Origin: Elusimicrobiota bacterium
GTDB lineage: Bacteria; CG03; SLGR01; PWQF01
Length of the DNA stretch: 5,608 nucleotides
Direction of reading: 5' to 3'
Assembly: GCA_003556865.1 (NCBI GenBank)
Contig: PWQF01000292.1
Coordinates: forward strand, 1-5,608
Position numbers and translations under genes: made by a program. The notes beneath the pieces were generated by a model. That model was not told the origin of the DNA. It worked only from the letters and a program-made list of their open reading frames with translations, and searched no databases. This document shows, one piece after another, positions 1-5,503 of the stretch; position 1 is the stretch's first letter; every line of letters starts with the position of its first letter.

Positions 1-778
1 CTGGCAGTATATGGCGGAGAAGGAGAACTTCCGGCCGGACTGCGTTCTTTTAAGTGAGCCTACCAACTTAAACGTTTACCGGGGTCACAGGGGCAGGATG
101 GAGATAGGAGTAAGGGTATTGGGGCGTTCTGCTCACGGTTCTGCTCCCGAGAGGGGGATTAACCCCGTCTATCTTATGAACCGGCTTATAGGCGAAATAG
201 AAAGAATGGATACAGTTTTCAAGAGCGATCCTTTTTTAGGGAAAGGTTCTATCACCCTTAGCCATATAAGCTCCAAGTCCCCTTCGTTATGCGCTGTTCC
301 GGGAGAATGCTATCTTCACCTTGACCGCCGCCTTACCGCGGGGGAAGAGAGAAGTTCGGCCCTGGCAGAAATTGAAAACGCTGCGCTTAAGGCAGGTATA
401 AATGCGGAAATAACGGTTCCACTCTACTGCCGCCCGGGTTATACGGGTTTAGTTCATAAGTCCGAAGCTTATTTTCCCACCTGGGTAATGGATGAGGATG
501 CACCCCTTGTAAGAGCGGCACTGAATACCAGGGGGGAGGTTCTGGGCGAGAGGGGAAAGGCAGGCAAATGGATTTTCTCTACTAACGGAGTGGCAACCAG
601 GGGTATACTGGGTATACCCACTGTAGGTTTCGGTCCCGGTAATGAGAAATTTGCCCACACTGTAAACGACAGGATTTCCGTGGACCACCTGGTGAAGGCT
701 GCTGCTTTTTATGCCGCCTTTCCTGAGAGTTATGCCCGGAAAGCAGATGGAAAAACGAAAGATAAGGAAGATTTGTAA
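1..778 (+). CDS. ygeY: YgeY-family M20 metallopeptidase/amidohydrolase, 3' part only (5' end outside window)
   Basis: This is the C-terminal two thirds of a zinc-dependent M20 hydrolase. The frame is open to the window edge (first full codon at position 2, reading WQY before the Met at 11), so that Met is internal; the family is about 400 residues and roughly 145 are missing, including the first metal ligands. Counting from the Met at 11, visible landmarks are SEPTNLNVYRGHRGR (Glu16 matches the late metal-binding Glu of M20 enzymes), AHGSAPERG (His42, the dimerisation-domain His that reaches into the partner active site), and FAHTVND (His216, the last metal ligand). The wording is very close to what I recall of E. 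coli YgeY. YgeY belongs to the bacterial purine/urate degradation cluster and is thought to act on ureido or amide intermediates leading to 2,3-diaminopropionate; the exact substrate is inference. A charged tail of about 13 residues after PESYA carries the SD for the next gene, 1 nt downstream. Confidence 0.9.
   Translation, partial: WQYMAEKENFRPDCVLLSEPTNLNVYRGHRGRMEIGVRVLGRSAHGSAPERGINPVYLMNRLIGEIERMDTVFKSDPFLGKGSITLSHISSKSPSLCAVPGECYLHLDRRLTAGEERSSALAEIENAALKAGINAEITVPLYCRPGYTGLVHKSEAYFPTWVMDEDAPLVRAALNTRGEVLGERGKAGKWIFSTNGVATRGILGIPTVGFGPGNEKFAHTVNDRISVDHLVKAAAFYAAFPESYARKADGKTKDKEDL
764..770 (+). promoter_or_regulatory. Ribosome binding site fixing the ygeW start
   Basis: AAGGAAG lies 9 nt before ATG 780, inside the last codons of ygeY. 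It decides for 780 over the upstream in-frame ATGs at 711 and 726, which have no comparable site. Confidence 0.7.
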
Positions 779-779
779 T

Positions 780-1979
780 ATGAATAAAAGTGATACTGAA
801 ATTAATAAACTTATTTCTGAACTGGAGAATCTTGATTTTAATATGAATGGAAAGGACTTTCTCTTAAGCTGGGATAAGAGTAAAGATGATATAATAGCTG
901 TGCTTACTCTTGCCCAGGCGCTGGATAAGATGTACAAAAATAATAGGGACCTCGTATTTTTTAAGTCGGGTATGGCTGTCTCTTATTTCAGGGATATGTC
1001 CACCCGGACGCGGATGGCCTTTGCTTCAGCCTGTAATATGCTGGGTCTGGAGATTTTTGATATGGATGAGTCTAAGTCCCAGGTTTCTCACGGCGAAACT
1101 GTAAGGGAGACAGCTAATATGCTTTCCTTTTTATCAGAGGTTGTGGGAATAAGGGATGATATGTTTATCGGGCACGGCCACAAGTTTATGAAAGAAGTAG
1201 CTTCTTCCCTTACAGAGGGTTTCAGGGAAAAGGTTCTTCCCCGGAGGCCTGCGGTTATTAATCTTCAGTGCGATATGGATCATCCCACTCAGACCCTTGC
1301 GGACCTGCAGCATATAAAAAATCATTTTAAGGGTTTAAATAATATAAAAGGAAAAAAGATTGCAATGAGCTGGGCCTACTCGCCCAGCTACGGAAAGCCC
1401 CTTTCGGTGCCCCAGGGCATAATTAGCTTAATGAGCCGGTTCGGAGCCGAGGTCTTTCTGGCTCATCCTCCGGGTTATGAGCTGATGCCCCGGGTCCTTT
1501 CCCGGGCAGAGGAATTTGCCGGGCTTTCGGGAGGCAGTTTTAAGGCCGGCAATGATATGAAAGAAGCTTTCAGGAACGCGGATCTGGTTTACCCTAAAAG
1601 CTGGGCGCCTTTTGAGGTTATGAAAAAACGGACCGGTATGATAAAAAATAATAGGTTTGATGAACTTAAAACCCTGGAAAAAGAGTGCCTGAGTGAAAAT
1701 GCAAGACATAAAGACTGGGTTTGCGACAGGGAAATGATGGCTTTGACCGGGCAGAAGGCAGCTCTTTATATGCATTGCTTGCCTGCAGACGTGGCAGGGG
1801 TTAACTGTGCCGATGGGGAAGTTACAGCTGAAGTTTTCGAGAATTACAGGATACAGACTTATATTGAGGCAGGCCATAAGCCTTTTATAATTGCGGCTAT
1901 GATAATGCTCTGCCGCTTTGAAAACCCTGTGGAATTGCTTAAGGAAAAGGTTCTGCGGAAAGAGAAAAGAGTATTTTAA
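780..1979 (+). CDS. ygeW: YgeW-family knotted carbamoyltransferase
   Basis: A complete 399-residue aspartate/ornithine-carbamoyltransferase superfamily enzyme, close to the 396 residues of E. coli YgeW. The carbamoyl-phosphate loop is STRTR at residues 74-78, followed by SHGETVRETANM (103-114), DHPTQ (167-171), the YgeW-typical WAYSPSYGKPLSVPQG (198-213), KSWAP (273-277) and HCLPAD (332-337). Start choice: ATG at 780 has AAGGAAG at 764-770, 9 nt upstream, and gives the family N-terminus; the frame is open further back to 711, but that would overlap ygeY by 68 nt. YgeW is a knotted, probably catabolic transcarbamylase: it would release carbamoyl phosphate from a ureido compound (2,3-diureidopropionate has been proposed in the purine/urate pathway), which a carbamate kinase could turn into ATP. 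It sits 1 nt after ygeY, so the two are co-transcribed and probably translationally coupled. It is not an anabolic argF or pyrB: the conserved segments match YgeW throughout. Confidence 0.94.
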   Translation: MNKSDTEINKLISELENLDFNMNGKDFLLSWDKSKDDIIAVLTLAQALDKMYKNNRDLVFFKSGMAVSYFRDMSTRTRMAFASACNMLGLEIFDMDESKSQVSHGETVRETANMLSFLSEVVGIRDDMFIGHGHKFMKEVASSLTEGFREKVLPRRPAVINLQCDMDHPTQTLADLQHIKNHFKGLNNIKGKKIAMSWAYSPSYGKPLSVPQGIISLMSRFGAEVFLAHPPGYELMPRVLSRAEEFAGLSGGSFKAGNDMKEAFRNADLVYPKSWAPFEVMKKRTGMIKNNRFDELKTLEKECLSENARHKDWVCDREMMALTGQKAALYMHCLPADVAGVNCADGEVTAEVFENYRIQTYIEAGHKPFIIAAMIMLCRFENPVELLKEKVLRKEKRVF

Positions 1980-2005
1980 ACTCAGTTGTTTAAGTAAAAT
2001 TTTTT
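1976..2005 (+). terminator. Possible weak terminator after ygeW
   Basis: TTAAAC (1976-1981) pairs with GTTTAA (1988-1993) around a 6-nt loop, and a run of six T follows at 2000-2005. The stem is only 6 bp, AT-rich, overlaps the ygeW stop codon and is 6 nt away from the T run. It may be only partly effective, leaving some read-through into the dksA-like gene. Confidence 0.3.
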
Positions 2006-2017
2006 AATATTATCACC

Positions 2018-2045
2018 TTGAAATAATAATTTAATTAGCTATAAT
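2018..2045 (+). promoter_or_regulatory. Sigma-70-type promoter of the dksA-like/yihY unit
   Basis: The -35 TTGAAA (2018-2023) and a perfect -10 TATAAT (2040-2045) are separated by 16 nt. Transcription should start around 2051-2055, which is essentially at the ATG of the dksA-like gene (2055). This separates the unit from ygeYW. Confidence 0.75.
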
Positions 2046-2054
2046 ATACGCGTT

Positions 2055-2405
2055 ATGAGGAAAAGAGAAATAAAGAAAATAAGGAAAGAATTAATAGAGG
2101 AAAAAAAGGAAATCCTTGAAGCTATGGAGCGTCTGCGGGAGAGAGAGGATTCATATCTTAACGATACCGTAGGCGATGATTTAGATAAGGCTTCAGGCAA
2201 CAGCCAGAGAGAACTTCTTTTTTCTTTAAGCGACCACGACCACCAGAGGCTTGATGCTATTGAAGATGCCATACAGAAGATAGATGAAGACAGGTATGGG
2301 ATCTGCGATCAGTGTTCAAAGAAAATAAGAAACGACAGGCTTAAGGCTATCCCCTATGCGCGGCTCTGCATGAAGTGCAAGCCTGACTCGGAAAATAACG
2401 GCTGA
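2055..2405 (+). CDS. DksA/TraR-family C4 zinc-finger protein
   Basis: A 116-residue protein of the DksA/TraR family, which enters the RNA polymerase secondary channel and changes promoter output, in DksA itself together with ppGpp. The N-terminal 35 residues are a charged helix (one arm of the coiled coil). The coiled-coil tip is D41-D42-L43-D44-K45-A46, matching the DxxDxA motif needed for activity in DksA. The second helix (about 50-80) leads to the zinc finger C84-x2-C87-x17-C105-x2-C108, with the family-typical YGICDQC and IPYARLCMKC. It is shorter than E. coli DksA (151) but similar to many DksA-like zinc-finger proteins. No SD precedes ATG 2055, and the -10 box ends 9 nt before it, so the message is probably leaderless; the next in-frame ATG (2124) would remove the first helix. 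It is followed 6 nt later by the YihY gene in the same frame. Whether it is the organism's main DksA or a paralogue cannot be told. Confidence 0.9.
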   Translation: MRKREIKKIRKELIEEKKEILEAMERLREREDSYLNDTVGDDLDKASGNSQRELLFSLSDHDHQRLDAIEDAIQKIDEDRYGICDQCSKKIRNDRLKAIPYARLCMKCKPDSENNG

Positions 2406-2411
2406 TACCCG

Positions 2412-3683
2412 GTGGCTCCTGCCGCTTTAGATAAAATAAAAAATCTTAAAAATTTTCTAACCAGGGATATATGGATAATAAACTTATCCGCCTACGGCAG
2501 GTTAAAAGCCTTTTCTATAGCTTCTGTTAAGGTTGTCCTTATTACCGCAACTGATTTTATACACGATAAGTGTGTCTTAAGGGCCTCCTCTCTTACCTAT
2601 TATTTTTTTCTGGCCGTAGTTCCTTTTTTTGCTGTCGCCACGGCAGCCATAAAGGGTTTCGGAATGCAGAACGAATACGGGGAAACCCTTCTTAACAGGG
2701 TTTTGATGAACCCGGAGCTCTCTTCCAATATAATTAATTATATAGAGCAGACCAACCTTGAAACCCTGGGCCTTTTCGGAGCTGTTGCCCTTGTATATAT
2801 TGCAATACTTCTGCTTTCCAATATTGAAAAGTCATTTAACGATATGTGGGGGGTGAGGGAAGAGAGGCCTTTTCTTAGAAAAATAGTCTACTACCTTTTT
2901 GCGATAATGGTTGTTCCAGTTTTCATAACCATAATTGTATCCAGCGTTACCGTTACCTTAACCGGCGATATACTTGCCAGCGGCCTCTGGACTTATCTTA
3001 TAATATGGGGGGCCCTTACACTGCTTTATACGGCTTTTACCAATGAGAAAGTTAAGTTTCTGCCTGCCCTTTCAGGGGGCCTGCTTGCCGCAGTCCTTTG
3101 GAATCTTGCCCGCGCAGGTTTTATATTCTATGCTTTAAGGGTTAAGCAGTTTGACAGAATTTACGGAAGTTTTTCTCATATATTCCTGACTTTCCTCTGG
3201 GTATATATCAACTGGATGATTGTTCTGGTGGGGGCGGAGTTTGCTTTTGCGCTCCAGAATTTTAAAACCTATAGAAAGGAGGGCAAGTCCGATAATATAA
3301 GTTTTTCATACAAGCAGAAGCTGGCCCTGATAATACTGCATCTCATTTACTCCCGGTTCAGGAAAGGCGATTCCCCGATGTCATCAGACGATATAATAGG
3401 CATAACCCGGGGCCCCATAAAAATGATTAACGAGTTGCTTTATGAGCTTATGGATATGGGGATACTGGTTGAAACCAAAAAAGACGATAAGCGTTATTTT
3501 TCTCCCGCCAAAAGCGAGGAGAAAGTTACTGTCCCCTATATAATTGAGAAACTGCAGGGTTACGGGATTTCAGATATTCCGATGAACAGCGATCCCCGCT
3601 TCACAAAAGTCGAGCAGATACTTGAGAGAATAAAAAATAATTCCCGGGAAAAATATAACCGGCTTAAGGTTTCGGAAATATAG
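2412..3683 (+). CDS. YihY/BrkB-family (UPF0761) inner-membrane protein with C-terminal winged-helix-like domain
   Basis: A 423-residue protein. Residues 40-285 are the YihY/BrkB core: hydrophobic segments at about 60-82, 119-136, 159-183, 193-208, 218-242 and 252-283 (six membrane spans), with family signatures CVLRASSLTYYFFLAVVPFF (54-73), NIEKSFNDMWGV (137-148), YGSFSHIFLTFLWVYINW (251-268) and VLVGAEFAFALQN (271-283). Members were once called ribonuclease BN in error; the biochemical function is unknown. Residues about 300-385 look like a winged helix related in layout to Rrf2/MarR types: helix 301-315, SSDDIIGITRGPIKMINELL, then a wing ending KRYFSPA. A last helix (about 395-420) closes the protein. 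The start is GTG 2412, the first possible start after the in-frame TGA at 2403; I see no SD, so translation probably depends on reinitiation from the dksA-like gene 6 nt upstream. Confidence 0.88.
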   Translation: MAPAALDKIKNLKNFLTRDIWIINLSAYGRLKAFSIASVKVVLITATDFIHDKCVLRASSLTYYFFLAVVPFFAVATAAIKGFGMQNEYGETLLNRVLMNPELSSNIINYIEQTNLETLGLFGAVALVYIAILLLSNIEKSFNDMWGVREERPFLRKIVYYLFAIMVVPVFITIIVSSVTVTLTGDILASGLWTYLIIWGALTLLYTAFTNEKVKFLPALSGGLLAAVLWNLARAGFIFYALRVKQFDRIYGSFSHIFLTFLWVYINWMIVLVGAEFAFALQNFKTYRKEGKSDNISFSYKQKLALIILHLIYSRFRKGDSPMSSDDIIGITRGPIKMINELLYELMDMGILVETKKDDKRYFSPAKSEEKVTVPYIIEKLQGYGISDIPMNSDPRFTKVEQILERIKNNSREKYNRLKVSEI

Positions 3684-3698
3684 TATTAACTTGAACAG

Positions 3699-3736
3699 AA
3701 AAACCCCGCTCCGGATACTTCCGGAGCGGGGTTTTT
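3699..3736. terminator. Bidirectional rho-independent terminator
   Basis: A perfect 16-bp stem (3699-3714 with 3721-3736) encloses a 6-nt loop. Its core is CCCCGCTCCGG/CCGGAGCGGGG, flanked by five A on the left and five T on the right, so it works in either direction. It ends the dksA-like/yihY unit on the plus strand and the beta-barrel gene on the minus strand, whose stop lies 23 nt away. Confidence 0.93.
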
Positions 3737-3759
3737 AAATTAAACCCTCAGAAAGAAGG

Positions 3760-4383
3760 TTAGAAGCTTATCCCGGCGGTTATGTTGAATGCCGGCCATC
3801 TGCTGGTCCAGCGTCCGTTTATGTCAATCATGCCGGCCTTGTAGCCGAAGCTGGCTGTTAAACCCAGTCCGGTGCTTGTTTCGGTGCCGGACTCTTCAGC
3901 AACGTGGAAGCCTCTAGCAAAAGACCATGTGTCATAGTTATATTCGTAGCTATAACGCCACATGAAAAAACCCAGTCCGGAAGTGGCATACCAGAATGAC
4001 TCGTCTCCCGGTTCTCCGAAACGGTAGCGGACCTGCCCGACAATTGGAATTACACTGTAAGAGGCCTCATTTTTGTATGTATCGCCTCCAATGTCTTCTG
4101 AATAGTCCCAGCTGTAAAGAGGAAGATATCCGATTTCCGCACCATAATCAAGTTCGTAGTCATCCCCAATTATAAAACTTCCGAAATATGCCCGTGCATT
4201 AAAGCTTATTCCGCCTGAGGTCTCGTCTCTTCCCCAGCCGGCATATCCTCCCCACAGCGGAACAACATACCCGGGGGCCAGCGTTATCTCCATTGACTCC
4301 ATCCGGGTGCCGGGCTCAAAAGCCCTGGCCGGAAGTGCATAGAGCAGCATTGCGCAAGCTGCAAGTGTCAAAATCTTTTTCAT
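3760..4383 (-). CDS. Small outer-membrane beta-barrel protein (hypothetical)
   Basis: A 207-residue exported protein of no specific family I recognise. Residues 1-21 form a signal peptide (Lys2-Lys3, hydrophobic stretch 4-17, cleavage after LPARA), giving a mature chain of about 186 residues. The rest alternates short aromatic and glycine-rich strands with polar turns: APGYVVPLWGGYAGW, ISFNARAYFGSF, YGAEIGYLPLY, VIPIVGQVRYRFG, WYATSGLGFFMWRY, GLGLTASFGYKAG and FNITAGISF. The final Phe with Phe199, Gly204 and alternating hydrophobics fits the BAM recognition signal. The size suits an eight-stranded barrel of the OmpA/OmpW/PagP kind; function is unknown. Start: ATG 4383 has GGAGGAG 5 nt upstream, better than the in-frame ATG at 4404, which lies upstream of that site and would put charged residues before the signal. 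It is monocistronic, divergent from the merR-hsp20 pair. Confidence 0.82.
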   Translation of the reverse strand: MKKILTLAACAMLLYALPARAFEPGTRMESMEITLAPGYVVPLWGGYAGWGRDETSGGISFNARAYFGSFIIGDDYELDYGAEIGYLPLYSWDYSEDIGGDTYKNEASYSVIPIVGQVRYRFGEPGDESFWYATSGLGFFMWRYSYEYNYDTWSFARGFHVAEESGTETSTGLGLTASFGYKAGMIDINGRWTSRWPAFNITAGISF

Positions 4384-4388
4384 CTTTT

Positions 4389-4396
4389 CTCCTCCC
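4389..4396 (-). promoter_or_regulatory. Ribosome binding site deciding the start of the beta-barrel gene
   Basis: On the minus strand GGGAGGAG ends 5 nt before ATG 4383. It lies inside the alternative longer frame from 4404, so 4383 is preferred. Confidence 0.8.
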
Positions 4397-4440
4397 TTTC
4401 TCATAATCTACATTAACCAACCTCACTTTATATCTGACAC

Positions 4441-4469
4441 CTTATATGAAATTTATCCACAATTGTCAA
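4441..4469 (-). promoter_or_regulatory. Promoter of the beta-barrel gene
   Basis: Read on the minus strand: a perfect -35 TTGACA (4469-4464), 17 nt spacer, then TATAAG (4446-4441), five of six matches to the -10 consensus. Transcription would start near 4434, giving a leader of about 50 nt. An 8-bp palindrome ACAATTGT (4459-4466) overlaps the -35 box. Confidence 0.75.
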
Positions 4470-4484
4470 GAGCGCCATAAATTT

Positions 4485-4565
4485 AATTAGTATGATTTTA
4501 GATATAATATAAATTCGGAAATCAAATTATTTTAAAATGATAAAGGTATTGACAAAATACTAATT
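4485..4565. repeat. Separated 9-bp inverted repeat in the divergent control region
   Basis: AATTAGTAT (4485-4493) and its exact reverse complement ATACTAATT (4557-4565) are 63 nt apart. The right half lies between the -35 and -10 of the merR-hsp20 promoter. They could be paired operator half-sites, but AT-rich sequence gives such matches by chance fairly easily. Confidence 0.35.
4521..4541. promoter_or_regulatory. Imperfect palindrome, candidate operator upstream of merR-hsp20
   Basis: A 21-bp symmetric site of the form ATCA-n2-TTA-n3-TAA-n2-TGAT; seven of nine half-site positions match. It ends 7 nt before the -35 box of the merR-hsp20 promoter, a plausible place for regulator binding. It does not match the actinobacterial HspR (HAIR) site or CIRCE as I know them. 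Binding is inference. Confidence 0.35.
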
Positions 4566-4577
4566 CTATGTTATATT
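4549..4577 (+). promoter_or_regulatory. Promoter of the merR-hsp20 operon
   Basis: A perfect -35 TTGACA (4549-4554), 17 nt spacer and -10 TATATT (4572-4577, five of six). Transcription should begin near 4584, so the leader is only about 17 nt and the SD sits at its very start. GTATT (4546-4550) and AATAC (4556-4560) form a small inverted repeat over the -35 box. This looks like housekeeping sigma control with a repressor, not a dedicated heat-shock sigma. Confidence 0.78.
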
Positions 4578-4600
4578 TATTTACGGAGGATAAGGCTGTT

Positions 4601-4909
4601 ATGAAGAAAAAAGGTTCAAGGTCAAAAGATAGCGGTTGCGGCTACGGTGAGTTTGAAATAGACAGCAGGGAGCCGGTTTATACAACGGGGGTTGTCTGCA
4701 GGCTTCTCAGGATACCGGTATGGACCCTTAAAAAGCTTGATAAAAAAAATATTGTAAAGCCTGAACGAAGAGAGGGAAATGATCGATTATATTCCCAGGA
4801 GGATTTAAATAAATTACAGTATTACTGGAATCTTATGAAAAAGAAAAAGGTTAAGATAGCGGGCTTAAAAGTTATAAAGCAAATGAAGGAAAAAGAAATA
4901 AATAACTGA
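4601..4909 (+). CDS. HspR-like MerR-family transcriptional regulator
   Basis: A 102-residue DNA-binding protein. After a basic, Gly/Ser-rich start (1-24), residues 25-72 form the MerR winged helix-turn-helix: PVYTTGVVCRLLRIPVWTL, then the linker KKLDKKNIVKPERREGNDRLYS and EDLNKLQYY; KVKIAGLKVIKQM (84-95) is the HspR-type 'GI/LK-I' helix. Like HspR it lacks a long effector domain; unlike actinobacterial HspR it has no hydrophobic tail after that helix. Start ATG 4601 has GGAGGA at 4585-4590; the in-frame ATG at 4568 lies inside the promoter and cannot be transcribed from it. The stop is a tandem TGA-TAA. hsp20 follows after 16 nt, so the likely job is autoregulation and control of the small heat-shock gene. 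In known systems HspR represses chaperone genes; the DNA site used here is not known. Cys13 and Cys33 could be redox-sensitive, which is speculative. Confidence 0.85.
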   Translation: MKKKGSRSKDSGCGYGEFEIDSREPVYTTGVVCRLLRIPVWTLKKLDKKNIVKPERREGNDRLYSQEDLNKLQYYWNLMKKKKVKIAGLKVIKQMKEKEINN

Positions 4910-4910
4910 T

Positions 4911-4918
4911 AAGGAGGT
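4911..4918 (+). promoter_or_regulatory. Very strong ribosome binding site for hsp20
   Basis: AAGGAGGT is a near-full complement of the 16S rRNA tail, 7 nt before ATG 4926. It supports 4926 as the start rather than GTG 4917, which lies within the site itself, or ATG 4932, and predicts high translation of the chaperone relative to its regulator. Confidence 0.85.
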
Positions 4919-4925
4919 GGTCATT

Positions 4926-5396
4926 ATGGCTATGGTACCTTGGAAAAAAAGAGGAGAATGGGATCCTTTCCGGGAGCTTGAAAACCTGCATGACAGAATG
5001 AATCAGCTCTTTGATATATCTCTTGCCCGGGCTCCTGAATCGGAAAAAGCCCTGGTAGGGGATATGGACTGGGCTCCTTCAATTGACCTGCAGGAGAAAA
5101 AAAATAAATTGGTGGTTAAAGCCGAGCTGCCGGGAATGAAAAAGGACGATGTGAATATTTCGCTGGATGATAATGCCCTTGTGATAAAGGGAGAGAAGAA
5201 GCACGAAGAGGAAAAAGAAGAAAAGGATAAAGGGTATTACTACCGCGAATGTTCCTATGGCTCTTTCCACAGGGTCATTAATCTTCCGGCCAAGGTAAAA
5301 GAAGATAAGGTTGATGCCTCTTTCAAAGACGGCATTCTAAAGGTTGTTTTGCCCAAGGCGGAAGAAACAAAGACAAAACAGATTGACATCAAGTAA
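4926..5396 (+). CDS. Hsp20/alpha-crystallin-family small heat-shock protein
   Basis: A 156-residue ATP-independent holdase chaperone that would assemble into oligomers in the cytoplasm and bind unfolding proteins. The N-terminal arm has the WDPFRELENLHDRMNQLFD signature (12-30). The alpha-crystallin domain runs from about 50 to 144: PSIDLQEKKNKLVVKAELPG, then DVNISLDDNALVIKGEKK, a lysine/glutamate-rich loop (KKHEEEKEEKDKGYYYRE) carrying the dimer-swap strand, GSFHRVINLP, and the hallmark DGILKVVLPK with G136-I137-L138. The C-terminal I-D-I (153-155) is the IxI anchor for oligomer assembly. Length and order are typical for the bacterial class. It is the second gene of an operon with the HspR-like regulator, 16 nt behind it, and ends at a strong terminator. 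Confidence 0.95.
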   Translation: MAMVPWKKRGEWDPFRELENLHDRMNQLFDISLARAPESEKALVGDMDWAPSIDLQEKKNKLVVKAELPGMKKDDVNISLDDNALVIKGEKKHEEEKEEKDKGYYYRECSYGSFHRVINLPAKVKEDKVDASFKDGILKVVLPKAEETKTKQIDIK

Positions 5397-5415
5397 GATA
5401 GTCAGTCACAATTAT

Positions 5416-5446
5416 AAAAGGGGCTGCTTCGGCAGCCCCTTTTTTT
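5416..5446 (+). terminator. Rho-independent terminator after hsp20
   Basis: GGGGCTGC (5420-5427) and GCAGCCCC (5432-5439) close on a C(UUCG)G tetraloop, extended by four A-T pairs (5416-5419 with 5440-5443) and ending in a run of seven T (5440-5446). An A-run on the left is short, so it mainly serves the plus strand. Confidence 0.95.
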
Positions 5447-5478
5447 ATGGTTTTAACCCCCGGTGGGACTACCCGAAG

Positions 5479-5503
5479 TTTCATTTAAAAAATCTAAATG
5501 AAA
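5479..5503. repeat. Perfect 9-bp inverted repeat with 7-nt spacer
   Basis: TTTCATTTA (5479-5487) and TAAATGAAA (5495-5503) are exact reverse complements with seven bases between. It is AT-rich with no T-run behind it, so it is not a terminator; an operator or an RNA hairpin are the alternatives. The left arm region AGTTTCAT (5477-5484) can also pair with ATGAAACT (5546-5553). Confidence 0.6.

Noticed and set aside
711..779. N-terminal extension of the carbamoyltransferase from ATG 711
   Set aside because: It would overlap ygeY by 68 nt, has no good SD, and the family N-terminus begins at 780.
449..937. Minus-strand open frame of 162 codons across the ygeY-ygeW junction
   Set aside because: It is antisense to two well-conserved genes and shows no family resemblance; a shadow frame.
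1428..1877. Minus-strand open frame of 149 codons inside ygeW
   Set aside because: Antisense to a highly conserved coding region, with no promoter or SD seen.
2412..3683. Annotation of the membrane protein as ribonuclease BN
   Set aside because: That name came from a historical misassignment of the YihY family; the true RNase BN is an unrelated metallo-beta-lactamase-fold enzyme.
4354..4383. Lipobox LAAC (residues 7-10) in the beta-barrel protein, suggesting a lipoprotein
   Set aside because: Cys10 is too close to the start to leave room for a hydrophobic core; LPARA at 17-21 is a normal signal peptidase I site and the C-terminus has a barrel signal.
4503..4508. Second TATAAT as an extra plus-strand promoter
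   Set aside because: No acceptable -35 lies 16-18 nt upstream, and the segment is AT-rich enough for chance matches.
4568..4600. Longer MerR protein starting at ATG 4568
   Set aside because: That ATG lies between the -35 and -10 boxes of the operon's own promoter and has no SD.
4384..4600. CIRCE or HAIR heat-shock operators
   Set aside because: Neither the TTAGCACTC/GAGTGCTAA nor the CTTGAGT/ACTCAAG pair is present.
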